From Loripinus fragilis (Eukaryota; Mollusca; Bivalvia; Lucinida; Lucinidae): a stretch of DNA of 64,000 nt. The stretch is from positions 71,559,644-71,623,643 of the forward strand of contig OZ026515.1 in the NCBI GenBank assembly GCA_964019695.1, written 5' to 3'. The translations under genes were made by a program, and so were the position numbers. The notes under the pieces are model-generated. The model had not been told where the DNA came from, did no database searches, and worked only from the letters and a program-made list of their open reading frames with translations. Shown in pieces: positions 42,201 to 48,176 of the stretch (its first letter is position 1; each line of letters opens with the position of its first letter).

Positions 42201-45200
42201 AAGTTCAATGAGTGTCTTCCAATAGCACTGGTGGATTTCTCAATTTTGCTCTCAAATTTACAAAATATAAATTTTAATCCACATGGTATAGGCGATGAAG
42301 GAGCTGGATTGGTGGCTGTGGTGTAGTTCCACTCAGCATTCAGCATGGGGAGGTAAACCTGGTAATACATTAATAGTGACAGTAAAGCCTACAGTTATCT
42401 CCCCAAATTAATTCTTCTTCAAATTTTAACTTCTGCAGGGCTTCAGATTTTTTTTCAAGATTGGTGGGCAGAAGTGATCCATGGAGCAAAATGGTGGGTC
42501 ATTTTCTGAAATGATGGGCCCAAGCATATCAAACTAACCACAGTTGACATTTGGGTAGTGTACTTTACCTACACACTGACACAGACACTTGTATGCATAT
42601 GTACATTGCCTGCTGATGATACAGTAAAACCGTTCTCAAGCCGTCACTGAGAAAAGAAGACCAATTATAGCTTAATGCAGGTCAAAACATTTTTTAAGAT
42701 CTTTGTTTTTTGTCTTTTTTGAGTGGCTGCTTAAGACATTTTTTACTGTATTGACTACCTACATGTACTTTCTGTTTTGTGGAGTTCATAGACTCGCTGT
42801 AGGATGAATATTTTTATTCAAGTGAGATTTTTTCACAACTAAAAAGGATGGGTCCACTGGGCCCACTGCCTTGGAAAGTGATGGACCATATTTTGAAATC
42901 ATGTGACAATGACCCGGGCCCACCTTAAATCTGAAGGCCTGTTCTTCAGCACTACTGTGCATCTAAGAGCAGTGGATATCATTTTTCTTTTTTTTAAATG
43001 TATTTAATGATGAAATGTTGAACAAAAAATTTACACATGCATATAATAAAACTCTGCCCAATAGACTATTGCGTATTTTAGCATTTATAGTGGGAAAATA
43101 AGTCTCTCTTGTTAAACAAAGAATTTAGTCGTTTTTGATTCAGAAAATTTTAATTATCCCTAATTATGTTGTCATATGGGTAAGCAGTTCACTGATCACC
43201 ATGTTAATTATACCCGCTGTTTTCTTTAGAAAAAAAGGGAATATTAATTGTGTGTCAAAGTTGGTCTGTCGTCCGTCCATCTGTCCGTCCGTCACCTTTT
43301 TTGTAAATGTATCTCCTCCTAAACCGTAAGAGGTAGCAACTTTAAACTTTGTAGTTGAATAGGTCAATGATGTAGAGGGTACTGGGCAACATTTCGTGTG
43401 ACCTTGACCCCAAGGTCAAATAATGTATTTTCTTGTAAATGCATCACCTCCTAAACGGTTAGACGTAGCAACTTCATACTTTTAGCTGAATAGGTCACAA
43501 GATGTAGAGGGTACTGGGCTACATTTTGTGTGACCTTGATCCCAAGGTCAAGGTCAAATATTGAATTTTCTTGTAAATGCATCTCCTCCTAAACCTTTTG
43601 AAGAAGCAACTTCAAACTTTGTAGCTGAATAGGTCGCATGATGTAGAGGGTACTGGGCATCATTTTGTGTGACCTTGACCCCAAGGTCAAAGGTCAAATA
43701 TTGAGTTTTCTTGTAAATACTTCTCCTCCTAAAGCTTTTGACGTAGTAGCTTCAAACTCTGTAGGTGCATAGGTCACATGATGCAGAGGGCACTGGGCAA
43801 CATTTCGTGTGACCTTGACCTCAAAATCAAGGTCAAATAATGTATTTTCTTGTAAATGCATCTTCTCCTTAACTATGGGATGTAGCAACATCAAACTTTG
43901 CTGGTGCATAGGTCACATGATGTCGAGGGTACTGGGCAACATTTTGTGTGACCTTGGGTCAAATAATGTATTTTCTTGTAAATGCATCTTCTCCTTAACC
44001 ATGGGATGTAGCGACATCAAACTTTGCTGGTGCATAGGTCACATGAAGTGGAGGGTACTAGGCAACATTTTGTGTGACCTTGACCCCTTTGACCTTGGGG
44101 TCAAGGTCAAATAATGTTTTTTCTTGGTAATTCATCTCCTTAACCATTGGCCGTAGCAACTTCAAACTTTGAAGGTACATAGGTCACATGATGTAGACGG
44201 CAATGCTTCATGTGACCTTGGGTCAAGGTCAAATCAAATATTTCTTGTGAATGCATTTCCTCCTAAACAGTTGGACATAGCAGCTTCAAACTTTGCAGGT
44301 GCATATGTCATATGATGTAGAGGATACTCGGCAATGTTTGGTGTTTGTCCTTCTTGTGTCACCTAAGGTCAGGGTCAAAAGTGAAATAATGTACTTTCTT
44401 GTAAGTTGCATCTCCTCCTAAACGGTTGGGCGTAGCAACTTCAAACTTTGCAGATGCTTTGGTTAGCTCAAAAGCGGGTATTTGCGATGGTGTAACATCG
44501 CCTGAAGTCTAGTTTGCTTATATAACGTTAGTGTCCGCCTGTATTTTTCCCTCAATGACTCTTGCAACAGGGGTTTAGAAAGTTTGCATGGCATAAGCAA
44601 ATAGAACAAAACCTAGTAAAAATAATTATGTGTATTTCTTATCAACAGGTGCCAAGCTGCTTAACAAAAATAATGCTTGTTAACAGAAATTATATATGGT
44701 AAAAATCAATCAAAAAAAGGAAAACATAAATGTACAGATTAACACTACCTATAATAAACCTGGCTATATCCTGTTTTGAGAAGCCAGTTGATCAGGATCT
44801 ATAATGTTTTCCAGTCTTAAAACATGCTAATATCTTGAATACTTGAAGTTAATTGGATACAATTTGAAGTGAAGTACAAATACTATCAACCACTGCAAGG
44901 GTTAATATGCCGTGATAAGAGCCACATAAGGAATGGTAGATCAGGGGAGTGAGTATACAGATTGCAGAGCTTGTTGAGATAAGAACCATATGGACCAAGA
45001 TCATGGGAGTGAATATCCAGATAACTGAACTTGTTATCTCCAGATAAGAGCCACATGAGGAATGAGTCATAGAGAGCGCAGTGGCTCAGTGGTAGAGTGC
45101 TTGACTTGAGACTGAGGGGCCGTGGGCTCGAGCCTTGCCGGCATCACTGCATTGTGGTCCTTGAAAAAGACACATTTATCCTAGCTTAGTACTGGTTCAA

Positions 45201-47086
45201 CCCAGGAAGACCCGTCCCTGTTTAACTGAAAGATTGTTGATGGGACGTAAAGAATCAAATTAAACAAACAAAGGAATGAGTAATAGGCCAAGATCAGGGG
45301 AGTGAGTATCCAGATTAACTCAAATTCAGTACATGTGACCTTTGATCACTTGCTATGGCCTTGACCTTAAAGCACAGGGTCCAAAACCTTTACTGTGAAG
45401 ACTTCTAGTTGAGATAGACGTAACTGTGAAATATAATCATAATTGGACCCAAGGATTTCAAAGTACTAGGAAAAATCAAAACATTCTGGATGGGTGACAG
45501 ACAGACGGACAACAGATGAAAACAGTACACACCACCACAAATAAAAAATGCTTGCCAGAGTATGCAAAGTGAATATTGTACTCGGACAGAATGGGGTCTA
45601 AACAATTGATTTAACCCTTTTTGGGAGGAGACAAGTGTTAAACCTTTTTGGAAACTTACCATATTCCAATCTACAGTTAGAATAAACTACACTACAAAAT
45701 TATCACAGACATTAAAAAGCTACAGGTAGAAATATTTTCTATCACAGGTCTAGATAAACAAAATATTTGTAAAATTGTACATATTTTCTTACCAATCTGT
45801 TTAAACATATGTTCTGGGTGCTCAAAAGAACCGTCTCATTGAGACGGTTCTTTTGAGCACCCACAACATATGTTTTGAATGAGAAATTAGAAAATTATTT
45901 TTTTGGGGTACTCTTAACTAAATGATAAATGAGGTATATACAGATGGCTGTCATTCACAGAATTTTTAACCCTATTGCACTCAGACTGGCCACATTTAAC
46001 CAGTCTGAAAGCTATAGGTTTAATAACAACAAAAAAAAAATAAAAAGAACAAAAAATGCATGGTTAGTTTCCAAATTATACATTCCCAAGAAAAGATCCA
46101 CTTTTTCTGTGTTTTTTTACCTATTTCCTTTATTTGCAATTCAATGAGTCAGATAAAAAATTAACACCTTTGACATAAGATTTGTTTATCAGGTAATGCT
46201 TGTCAGTATAGTAAATTTTGAACAGACTTCCGTGATCAGATTGCTCCCAGTCAGATCAGGTTCTACACTGTTTGTCTAGATCTTTTGTCAGATAACTTTA
46301 AAGTGTTCAATATTTGTCAGAATTGTAAATGTTACAGAGAAGAGATGTGTCAGCAGCTGTGTGCTGCTTCTCTTAAATGATGCCATTGACTATAAAGGTT
46401 AGCCCAAGAGATGATTAGAGAATATCACATAGAGCTTTGACTGTGGTCTGAAGTATCAACCTGAGACAACATTTTCAACCCGAGAGTTTTAGTTGGAGGG
46501 CTGTTAACAGTGGAGCAAGAGTTGATATTAAGAGCTAGAACCAAAAATCTATGGTAAAAATAGAGGATCTTACATGAGGGCTCATGTTTTATTGAATTTA
46601 TTATAAACAAGTTGAGGAAAAGAGATAAAATGTGAGGCTTGCCATGCATTTTATCTCTTTTTTGCAACAAGTTTAATAAATTCAATAATACAGGAGCACG
46701 AATGTTAGATTCTATTTATCATATGACATTTAAAATTATTTTGAAATCATACTTCGGTGTGAAAACGTTAGGGTTTTGCCATATGCATGACGTTAAAAGC
46801 ATCATTTCATAACATTTCCCGAAAATCTGTAAACCACTGGTGGTTTATCGATTTTAATGCATGGCGTTATTTCACTCTCAGACGTGACGTCATTTGATAA
46901 TATGTTTTATCATATTTTCCAATTCACTGTTGTTGTTTTTTTGCATTAGGTGTCCAGACATGCAGTTCTAAGCCTTTGACTCAACTTTTTTTTGACACAA
47001 TGCCACTCGTTTATATCTGACATCCTCTAATGAACCTCACCTTGGTCCAGGCATCATAACCTCTCTCTGTTCAAAATACACGACTT
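9424..47086 (-). CDS. Unidentified - strand gene, partial, interdigitated with EXOSC1
   Basis: Five small - strand segments (47086-47041, 19467-19414, 12622-12595, 10773-10712 and 9510-9424) each have an AG acceptor, a GT donor and one charged open frame. Every junction closes in phase: 2+1, 2+1, 0+0, 2+1. The product is rich in Glu, Lys and Arg and looks coiled-coil, with an acidic patch (DYDSEFEFDAEAQRKR). The first segment carries MMPGP, reminiscent of the PGP repeats of microtubule inner and sperm-tail proteins. Neither end is found: there is no clear start right of 47086, and the next exon left of 4004 is not identified. I do not recognise the family. Alternatively, the ATG at 12621 is the true start of a shorter gene head-to-head with EXOSC1, and the 19.4 and 47.0 kb segments are unrelated. 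Confidence 0.45.
9511..10711. other. Intronic, no further feature
   Basis: AT-rich sequence between two - strand exons. Only a short duplication near 9690-9760 (GGTAAGATAAACTATACAGT-like, about 2.5 copies) stands out. Confidence 0.5.
10712..10773 (-). CDS. Candidate exon, acidic
   Basis: The acceptor is TATTTTACAG and the donor AAGAG|GTAGGA. The 62-nt segment reads VHQAGDYDSEFEFDAEAQRK plus two bases, is acidic, and joins the next exon through a split Arg codon. Confidence 0.65.
11230..11740. repeat. Tandem block, about 160-bp unit, three copies
   Basis: Three diverged units share AGGGCCATAA(C/T)TCTG and TCTTGTCAATATCAATGCA. The style matches the larger blocks at 37360-38120 and 40440-40830. 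Confidence 0.7.
12595..12622 (-). CDS. Candidate short exon or first exon (MAEKRQMAL)
   Basis: This 28-nt segment has acceptor CTAACAG and donor CTG|GTAATT. It encodes MAEKRQMAL in phase with the exon at 10773. The ATG at 12621 has a good context (CAGCATGG), so it could be the start codon of a gene divergent from EXOSC1, whose ATG is 388 bp away. Confidence 0.5.
12623..13009. promoter_or_regulatory. Possible bidirectional promoter interval
   Basis: This 387-bp gap separates the EXOSC1 start codon (+ strand, 13010) from an ATG-bearing - strand exon (12621). No TATA box or CpG cluster is evident. If MAEKRQMAL is the first exon, the two genes are head-to-head and probably share this promoter. 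Inference from layout only. Confidence 0.3.
13010..13037 (+). CDS. EXOSC1: EXOSC1 exon 1
   Basis: It encodes MSAPMIMVP and the first base of Gly10, with donor CAG|GTAGAG. It corresponds in length and in the final PG to the start of vertebrate CSL4. The 5' UTR start is not determined. Confidence 0.85.
13010..41224 (+). CDS. EXOSC1: EXOSC1 / CSL4, exosome complex component
   Basis: CSL4 is one of three S1-domain cap subunits of the RNA exosome, the 3'-5' RNA decay and processing complex of nucleus and cytoplasm. Eight exons at 13010-13037, 17763-17884, 20436-20507, 22736-22824, 29024-29057, 36957-37040, 40095-40155 and 41109-41224 join in phase to 201 codons plus stop; human CSL4 has 195. The N-terminal domain shows VPGQRLC and GTYTRNGYIYSCLAGHL. 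The S1 domain (about residues 66-150) includes RIPLREPFRG and REDVRATEKDK, nearly identical to the vertebrate protein, then RPGDIVVARVISL. The C-terminal part has SYLLTTAENELGVV and SWCKMKCPKTF. The ATG at 13010 gives the expected 9-residue lead. Odd points: the exon 6/7 join gives an unusual eight-residue loop, and intron 4 carries a minisatellite copied from the exon 4 donor. Confidence 0.95.
13328..13667 (+). mobile_element. tRNA-derived SINE, family C
   Basis: The tRNA-like head (GGTTAGGCACTTGCCTCTGG, then CCCAGGTTCGATCCC as B box) is followed by a long body and a purine-rich end (AGAGAAAGAGAAAGAAAGG). It is the only copy in the window and lies in EXOSC1 intron 1. Confidence 0.7.
13745..13850. 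repeat. Degenerate GGTCGTTTCGGC repeat, arm 1
   Basis: It contains several copies of a motif like GGGTCGTTTCGGCTGTGGG. Its inverted counterpart is at 14937-15085. Confidence 0.6.
14037..14130 (+). mobile_element. tRNA-derived SINE, family A, head only
   Basis: Only the tRNA-like head (GCGCAGTCGGTAACGTGTCT to GTTCGATCCC) is present. A second full head follows at 14143, so this is either a truncated copy or a dimeric SINE. Confidence 0.75.
14143..14472 (+). mobile_element. tRNA-derived SINE, family A, full length
   Basis: The tRNA-like head with B box GTTCGATCC is followed by a body containing TTTCGTGGAGATTGATCA and GGTGAACTGACCGTCCCGCC, and a (CAAA)n tail. The same unit is at 39507-39821 (+), 48627-48940 (-) and 56118-56415 (-). 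Confidence 0.85.
14937..15085. repeat. Degenerate GCCGAAACGACCC repeat, arm 2
   Basis: Reverse complement counterpart of 13745-13850, with about eight irregularly spaced GCCGAAA(C/T)GACC-like motifs. A G-run lies at its left edge (14923-14936). Confidence 0.6.
15270..15570 (+). pseudogene. LINE reverse transcriptase C-terminal fragment
   Basis: The + strand frame reads ASRTLGFLGCNLYNC and YNSLVLPTLEYAASAWD, the conserved region after the RT palm in jockey/CR1-type LINEs, continuing to QVQRRGAKF. It has no start and is a truncated relic in EXOSC1 intron 1. Confidence 0.7.
15715..15900 (-). pseudogene. LINE C-terminal fragment, opposite strand
   Basis: The - strand reads DSFIPRTIQDWNRLPA and SPTIKEFRAGI, the usual last conserved block of jockey/CR1-type polyproteins. 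It faces the fragment at 15270-15570. Confidence 0.65.
15925..16745. repeat. Tandem block, about 180-bp unit, four copies
   Basis: Units share TTTGTGTAATCTGTAACTCC, TGATTGTTCACACATTGAAG and ATGTGCACCTCCTATTTTGT. It is headed by CTGTCTGTCCGTCCGAG. The same unit is amplified at 32730-33960. Confidence 0.85.
17763..17884 (+). CDS. EXOSC1: EXOSC1 exon 2
   Basis: The acceptor is TTTTTAG and the donor AAG|GTAAGG. It encodes residues 10-50, the N-terminal CSL4 domain with the GTYTR...GYI signature. Confidence 0.97.
18428..18503. repeat. Hairpin element, AAAGAACC family, copy 1
   Basis: Arms of about 30 bp (ACTCAAAAGAACCATCTCA and complement) have almost no loop. Close relatives are at 45803-45875 and diverged ones near 58780-58850 and 60711-60782. 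Confidence 0.7.
18834..19092. mobile_element. MITE with 37-bp terminal inverted repeats
   Basis: The ends ACACTGGTAAATGTATACGT and the matching complement (GTATACATTTACCAGTGTG) extend over about 37 bp with one or two mismatches, enclosing 185 bp. It is in EXOSC1 intron 2. Confidence 0.75.
19414..19467 (-). CDS. Candidate exon inside EXOSC1 intron 2
   Basis: The acceptor is ATTTGCAG and the donor GAGAG|GTATTT. The 54-nt segment reads VLRKLFEHKAVVEERKE with split codons at both ends, and is strongly charged and helix-like. The opposite strand also has a fair acceptor at this spot, so strand choice rests on frame content and phase. Confidence 0.45.
19672..20189. mobile_element. hAT-like non-autonomous DNA element
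   Basis: The ends are CAGTGTTGTGCCTAGA and CTAGGCACAACACT, with an 8-bp target duplication GGTTATGG (19664-19671 and 20190-20197). An 8-bp duplication with CAGTG-type ends is characteristic of hAT elements. No transposase is visible in its 518 bp. Confidence 0.8.
20195..20407 (+). mobile_element. MITE family G (GGGCCTCGACGCGA), copy 1
   Basis: Imperfect terminal repeats of the form GGGCCTCGACGCGACAAAAC surround a body with CTGATCAGCGCCTTTGTTAT and TTCTAGCTAGTCTCTGTA. Its left edge touches the hAT target duplication. Confidence 0.75.
20436..20507 (+). CDS. EXOSC1: EXOSC1 exon 3
   Basis: The acceptor is TTTCCAG and the donor AGG|GTTAGT. It contains 24 full codons in phase 0, ending in DSIVTAR, which starts the first strand of the S1 domain. 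Confidence 0.93.
21005..21171 (+). mobile_element. SINE family B, 5'-truncated, perfect 13-bp duplication
   Basis: It starts inside the tRNA-like head (the A-box half is missing) and runs to the AT-rich tail. It is flanked by TCAGATGGGTTAT at 20992-21004 and 21172-21184, a clear target duplication. Confidence 0.85.
21321..21554 (-). mobile_element. MITE family G, copy 2
   Basis: Well-preserved ends GGGCCTCAACGCGACAAAAC and GTCGCG-type complement; orientation is opposite to copy 1. Confidence 0.8.
22736..22824 (+). CDS. EXOSC1: EXOSC1 exon 4
   Basis: The acceptor is TTTTAG and the donor AAG|GTAAGA. It encodes residues 75-104, ending PLREPFRGQI plus a split Arg. Its last 26 nt are the seed of the 66-bp minisatellite that fills intron 4. 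Confidence 0.97.
22799..27540 (+). repeat. 66-bp minisatellite built from the EXOSC1 exon 4 donor
   Basis: About 48-50 units of 66 bp run from the end of exon 4 to about 26190. Two or three more follow after the inserted element at 26196-27379. A non-repeat piece of about 185 bp lies at 25208-25395. Each unit contains AGAGAACTATTTAGAGGA(T/C)AGATAAG followed by GTAAGA or GTAATA, which matches the last 26 nt of exon 4 plus the first 40 nt of intron 4. The unit next to the exon (22866-22890) still has the exon sequence CCATTTAGAGGA; later ones have CTATTT and a TAG. Confidence 0.95.
26196..27379. mobile_element. TIR element (CAGTCAAACCTG) inside the minisatellite
   Basis: The ends are CAGTCAAACCTG and CAGGTTTGACTG with TA at 26194-26195 and 27380-27381. 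It interrupts a TTTATATAT stretch of a repeat unit. Sub-terminal text (AAGCGGCCA, TTAAGCAGCCACCTGTC) resembles the CAGTAAAACCTG palindromic MITEs, so it is probably a longer relative. No transposase frame is seen. Confidence 0.75.
27735..28180. repeat. Dispersed repeat shared with 55250-55600
   Basis: It shares AAATATCCCTTTTCTTACAC-like text, CTCTAAA(C/G)AAAATGGC, and CACATGAATCTCATGATTTG with the second copy. The nature is unknown, probably a DNA transposon remnant. The - strand frames here (27606-27928) are not convincing genes. Confidence 0.6.
29024..29057 (+). CDS. EXOSC1: EXOSC1 exon 5
   Basis: A 34-nt exon with acceptor TTTCAG and donor AAG|GTAAGC. It encodes the highly conserved REDVRATEKDK. 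Confidence 0.97.
29090..29995. repeat. Tandem block, about 160-bp unit, six copies
   Basis: Units share GAAACTTGGTCACATTGTTT, GGTCCATATCGCACCAGGCT and TATGGCCCTTTGTTTATGAA. The block is headed by GTCCGTCCGTCCGTACTTAC. It is in EXOSC1 intron 5, starting about 30 nt after exon 5. Confidence 0.85.
30000..32460. repeat. Tandem block, about 189-bp unit, seven to eight copies
   Basis: Units share GGGCCGATCAACTCCTACCA and ATATGCATGAAGGAGTTTGG. It is headed by GTCCGTGCGTCCGTCCGTCC near 30047 and interrupted by the TIR element at 31424-32204. Confidence 0.85.
31424..32204. mobile_element. TIR element with TA duplication inside tandem block
   Basis: The ends CCCGACAAAAAAGAAACGCA and its complement (TGCGTTTCTATTTTTGTCGG) are flanked by TA at 31422-31423 and 32205-32206. 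It is 781 bp long with no transposase frame. TA duplication suggests Tc1/mariner-type mobilisation. Confidence 0.8.
32730..33960. repeat. Tandem block, about 182-bp unit, six copies
   Basis: Same unit as 15925-16745 (GTGTAATCTGTAACTCCAAC, GTTCACACATTGAAGATGTG), headed by GTCTGTCCGTCCGTCTGTCC at 32757. The two blocks are 16 kb apart in different introns of EXOSC1. Confidence 0.85.
34118..35039. mobile_element. TIR element carrying five RFX X-box-like palindromes
   Basis: The ends read GGGTTAGTCAAAAATAACTG and the complement CAGTTATTTTTTACTAACCC, continuing through GAGCCCTACCT, with TA on both sides. Inside are GGTTGCTAGGCAACC (34263), GTTGCCATGGAAAC (34332), GTTTCCATGGCAAC (34620), GTTGCTAGGCAAC (34679) and GTTGCCTAGCAAC (34882). 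These match the RFX X-box consensus (GTNRCC, spacer, RGYAAC) closely. No coding potential is evident. Confidence 0.75.
35818..36046 (+). mobile_element. MITE family G, copy 3
   Basis: The ends GGGCCTTGACACGAGAAAAC and a matching complement, with the conserved CAGTGTGATCAGCGCCTTTG core. Confidence 0.8.
36132..36872. mobile_element. Foldback element with terminal arms over 100 bp
   Basis: The left arm (GTTTTTCACATTGATTTTAG, then TTTTAATTTTAGCGAACTG, then CGCCAATTTCTCCAAA) is mirrored by the right arm with about 75 percent identity over more than 100 bp. A 167-codon - strand frame (36833-36330) fills much of the interior but shows no domain I recognise. It ends about 85 nt before EXOSC1 exon 6. 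Confidence 0.7.
36957..37040 (+). CDS. EXOSC1: EXOSC1 exon 6 (3' end uncertain)
   Basis: A strong acceptor (T-run then CAG) starts IEMYKCFRPGDIVVARVISL. The only nearby phase-0 donor that keeps ISL is the weak CAA|GTGTTG at 37041, giving FKRNKLNQ where vertebrates have GDAQ. Alternatives are AGA|GTAATA at 37005 (drops ISL) or an unseen microexon. A MITE begins about 22 nt downstream. Confidence 0.8.
37062..37344. mobile_element. MITE family H (GCCCCGAGGTTATAAAAC), copy 1
   Basis: A foldback with GGTTATAAAACTTTTT-type ends and an internal GTTGAGCATGAAATTT... AACAATTGTTGGC core. It starts about 22 nt after the proposed donor of EXOSC1 exon 6. Other copies are at 41348-41574 and 51810-51896. 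Confidence 0.7.
37360..38120. repeat. Tandem block, about 145-bp unit, five diverged copies
   Basis: Units share TCACTGGGTGACC, AATAGCTAAAAGAAATTTGA and AACATGGCCGCCAG. More diverged units continue at 38870-39020 and in part at 53080-53360. Confidence 0.65.
38124..38183. repeat. Perfect 28-bp palindrome with 4-nt loop
   Basis: Both arms are identical complements (TAGGAACCAGTTGGGGGCTT then GGCTAGAC) separated by AGTA. It is GC-richer than its surroundings and could extrude as a cruciform. Confidence 0.9.
39111..39216. repeat. (CTAT)n microsatellite
   Basis: About 26 tetranucleotide units with one CTATGTAT interruption near 39125. Confidence 0.98.
39507..39821 (+). mobile_element. SINE family A, full length, 12-bp duplication
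   Basis: It is flanked by AAGTCTATTCCA at 39491-39502 and 39822-39833. Head, body and (CAAA)n tail are as at 14143-14472. Confidence 0.9.
40095..40155 (+). CDS. EXOSC1: EXOSC1 exon 7
   Basis: The acceptor is TTCACAG and the donor CAG|GTAATA. It encodes SYLLTTAENELGVVMATSEA plus one base, the last S1 strands. Confidence 0.95.
40440..40830. repeat. Tandem block, about 130-bp unit, three copies
   Basis: Units share AATCAAGATATCTCAAAAAT, ATAGCTAGCAGCTTC and GAGTTATTGCCCTTTG. It lies in EXOSC1 intron 7. Confidence 0.65.
41109..41224 (+). CDS. EXOSC1: EXOSC1 exon 8 with stop
   Basis: The acceptor is TTTGCTAG. It encodes the C-terminal segment with SWCKMKCPKTF and FRKVAKVQKDFLQ, ending in TAA at 41222-41224. 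Confidence 0.96.
41223..41228 (+). terminator. EXOSC1 polyadenylation signal overlapping the stop codon
   Basis: AATAAA shares two bases with the TAA stop (TAATAAA). A T-rich region follows. If used, the 3' UTR would be only about 20-30 nt. Confidence 0.55.
41348..41574. mobile_element. MITE family H, copy 2
   Basis: The ends are GCCCCGAGGTTAT and ATAACCTCGGAGC, with the CAACTCAGCTGAGCATGAAA core. It lies about 120 bp past the EXOSC1 stop. Confidence 0.8.
41575..42436. other. Intergenic, no feature seen
   Basis: AT-rich sequence without exon-like or repeat structure that I can support. Confidence 0.5.
42437..42941. mobile_element. TIR element with nested palindromic MITE
   Basis: The ends GGGCTTCAGATTT and AAATCTGAAGGCC pair. 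A reduced CAGTAAAACC...TTTTTTACTG palindrome sits inside at 42621-42752. A second copy of the right half, again with a palindromic MITE, is at 54853-55232. Confidence 0.65.
43266..44470. repeat. Tandem block, about 137-bp unit, eight to nine copies
   Basis: Units share TTTTCTTGTAAATGCATCTC, GATGTAGAGGGTACTGGGCA and GTGTGACCTTGACCCCAAGG. It is headed by GTCCGTCCATCTGTCCGTCC. Confidence 0.9.
45070..45271 (+). mobile_element. SINE family B, full length, 10-bp duplication
   Basis: The tRNA-like head GCGCAGTGGCTCAGTGGTAG and B box GGCTCGAGCC are followed by the body and AT-rich tail. AGGAATGAGT flanks it at 45058-45067 and 45272-45281. Confidence 0.88.
45803..45875. repeat. Hairpin element, AAAGAACC family, near-perfect copy
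   Basis: Arms of about 36 bp surround a one-base centre (GGGTGCTCAAAAGAACCGTC and complement, extended by ACATATGTT). Confidence 0.88.
46589..46687. repeat. Hairpin, about 41-bp arms
   Basis: TTGAATTTATTATAAACAAG and AAGAGATAAAATG pair with the right half through a loop of about 15 nt. Probably a short MITE. Confidence 0.75.
47041..47086 (-). CDS. Candidate exon with PGP motif
   Basis: The acceptor is ...AACCAG and the donor AAG|GTGAGG. The 46-nt segment reads VVYFEQREVMMPGP plus two bases of a split Arg codon. PGP motifs preceded by Glu/Arg-rich text are common in SHIPPO/STPG-type flagellar proteins (family knowledge); the assignment here is inference. Confidence 0.45.
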
Positions 47087-47332
47087 CTGGTTATCAGCCT
47101 GGGTGGGCATGTGGCAAGAAATTACCGTTAAGAATGCATCAAATCTGATCAATGAGTACTGAGATATGGTTAGGGATGGACAAACAGATGACATCAAAAG
47201 TTTATCAGGAATAAGTCAGTAATAATGAATAAAGGCTTTTGCTATGTAATGGATTAATGTTTAAGCTAAATCCTGATTTTTTTTTCTTGGAGAAACCAGT
47301 AAAAACAAGCTGAGATTCTGTAATTTAGCACT

Positions 47333-47568
47333 TTATGCTCAATCCATGACCATGATTCCTTAATGCTTAATCCATGACCATGAATCTTTTATGCACAATC
47401 CATGACCATGATTCTTAATGCTCAATCCATGACCATGAATCTTTAATGCACAATCCATGACCTTGATTCTTTAATACACAATCCATGACCATGAATCTTT
47501 AATACACAATCCATGACCATGAATCTTTAATGCAGAATCCATGACCATGATTCTTTAATGCTCAATTC
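47333..47568. repeat. 28-bp minisatellite, eight copies
   Basis: Units like CAATCCATGACCATGAATCT TTAATGCA are repeated head to tail just beyond the stop of the C6orf163-like gene. Confidence 0.9.
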
Positions 47569-47716
47569 TGTTAAAAGAGTTGACATGCAGATCATAGGCA
47601 ATATGGGTAAAAAATAGGGCAAAAGTGGGTAACCTGAAACAATTTTTTAGGCCAATAGATTATGACCAGTCTAAGTAGTAAGGTTAACAAAATTGTGTAA
47701 GTTTAAAGAAATGATT

Positions 47717-48176
47717 CTACTTTTTCTTTGACTTTCTCTTGAGAGGAGCTCTGAGAGGTTCAATATAATAACCTTTCTTTTCTAGCTCATCTAAGTATAT
47801 TCTAGGTATAAGGAATTCTGCCTGTTGTCTATCATATGGGGGCAAACTGTCAATAAAATCTTGAAAGTCTCTTCTTGTATCAAGAACACAAGTCTCTACG
47901 GTAGCAATTACACTCTCTTTGTCATCTATTTTCTCATTTAGTTTATTAATTTCTCCCTTATTGTTCTCAATCTCAGTTTTTAGGCCCTGGATCACTGCCT
48001 CAAACTGTCTAGAAAGAGCATCTGATTTCTCCCTTGCTATCCTTCTCTCTCTTGCCTCAGCATCTTGAACCGCTTTAGCTTTTTCAATATCTTTTTCATG
48101 TTGTAGATTTCTTAAAGCTAGTTGTTTGTCAGCAGCAGCTTCTCTCATAGCATTGTCAAACTTTTGTTGGTTTGCC
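47717..48176 (-). CDS. C6orf163-like exon 5 with stop
   Basis: The acceptor is CTGTTGTAG. The exon is 460 nt, with a coiled coil to about residue 275 of the protein, then a Pro/Tyr/Asp segment (PPYDRQQAEFLIPRIYLDEL) and the basic tail before TAG at 47719-47717. Confidence 0.92.

Noticed and set aside
46886..46893. TGACGTCA CRE site as a promoter element
   Set aside because: A perfect CRE palindrome, but no gene start is nearby on either strand.
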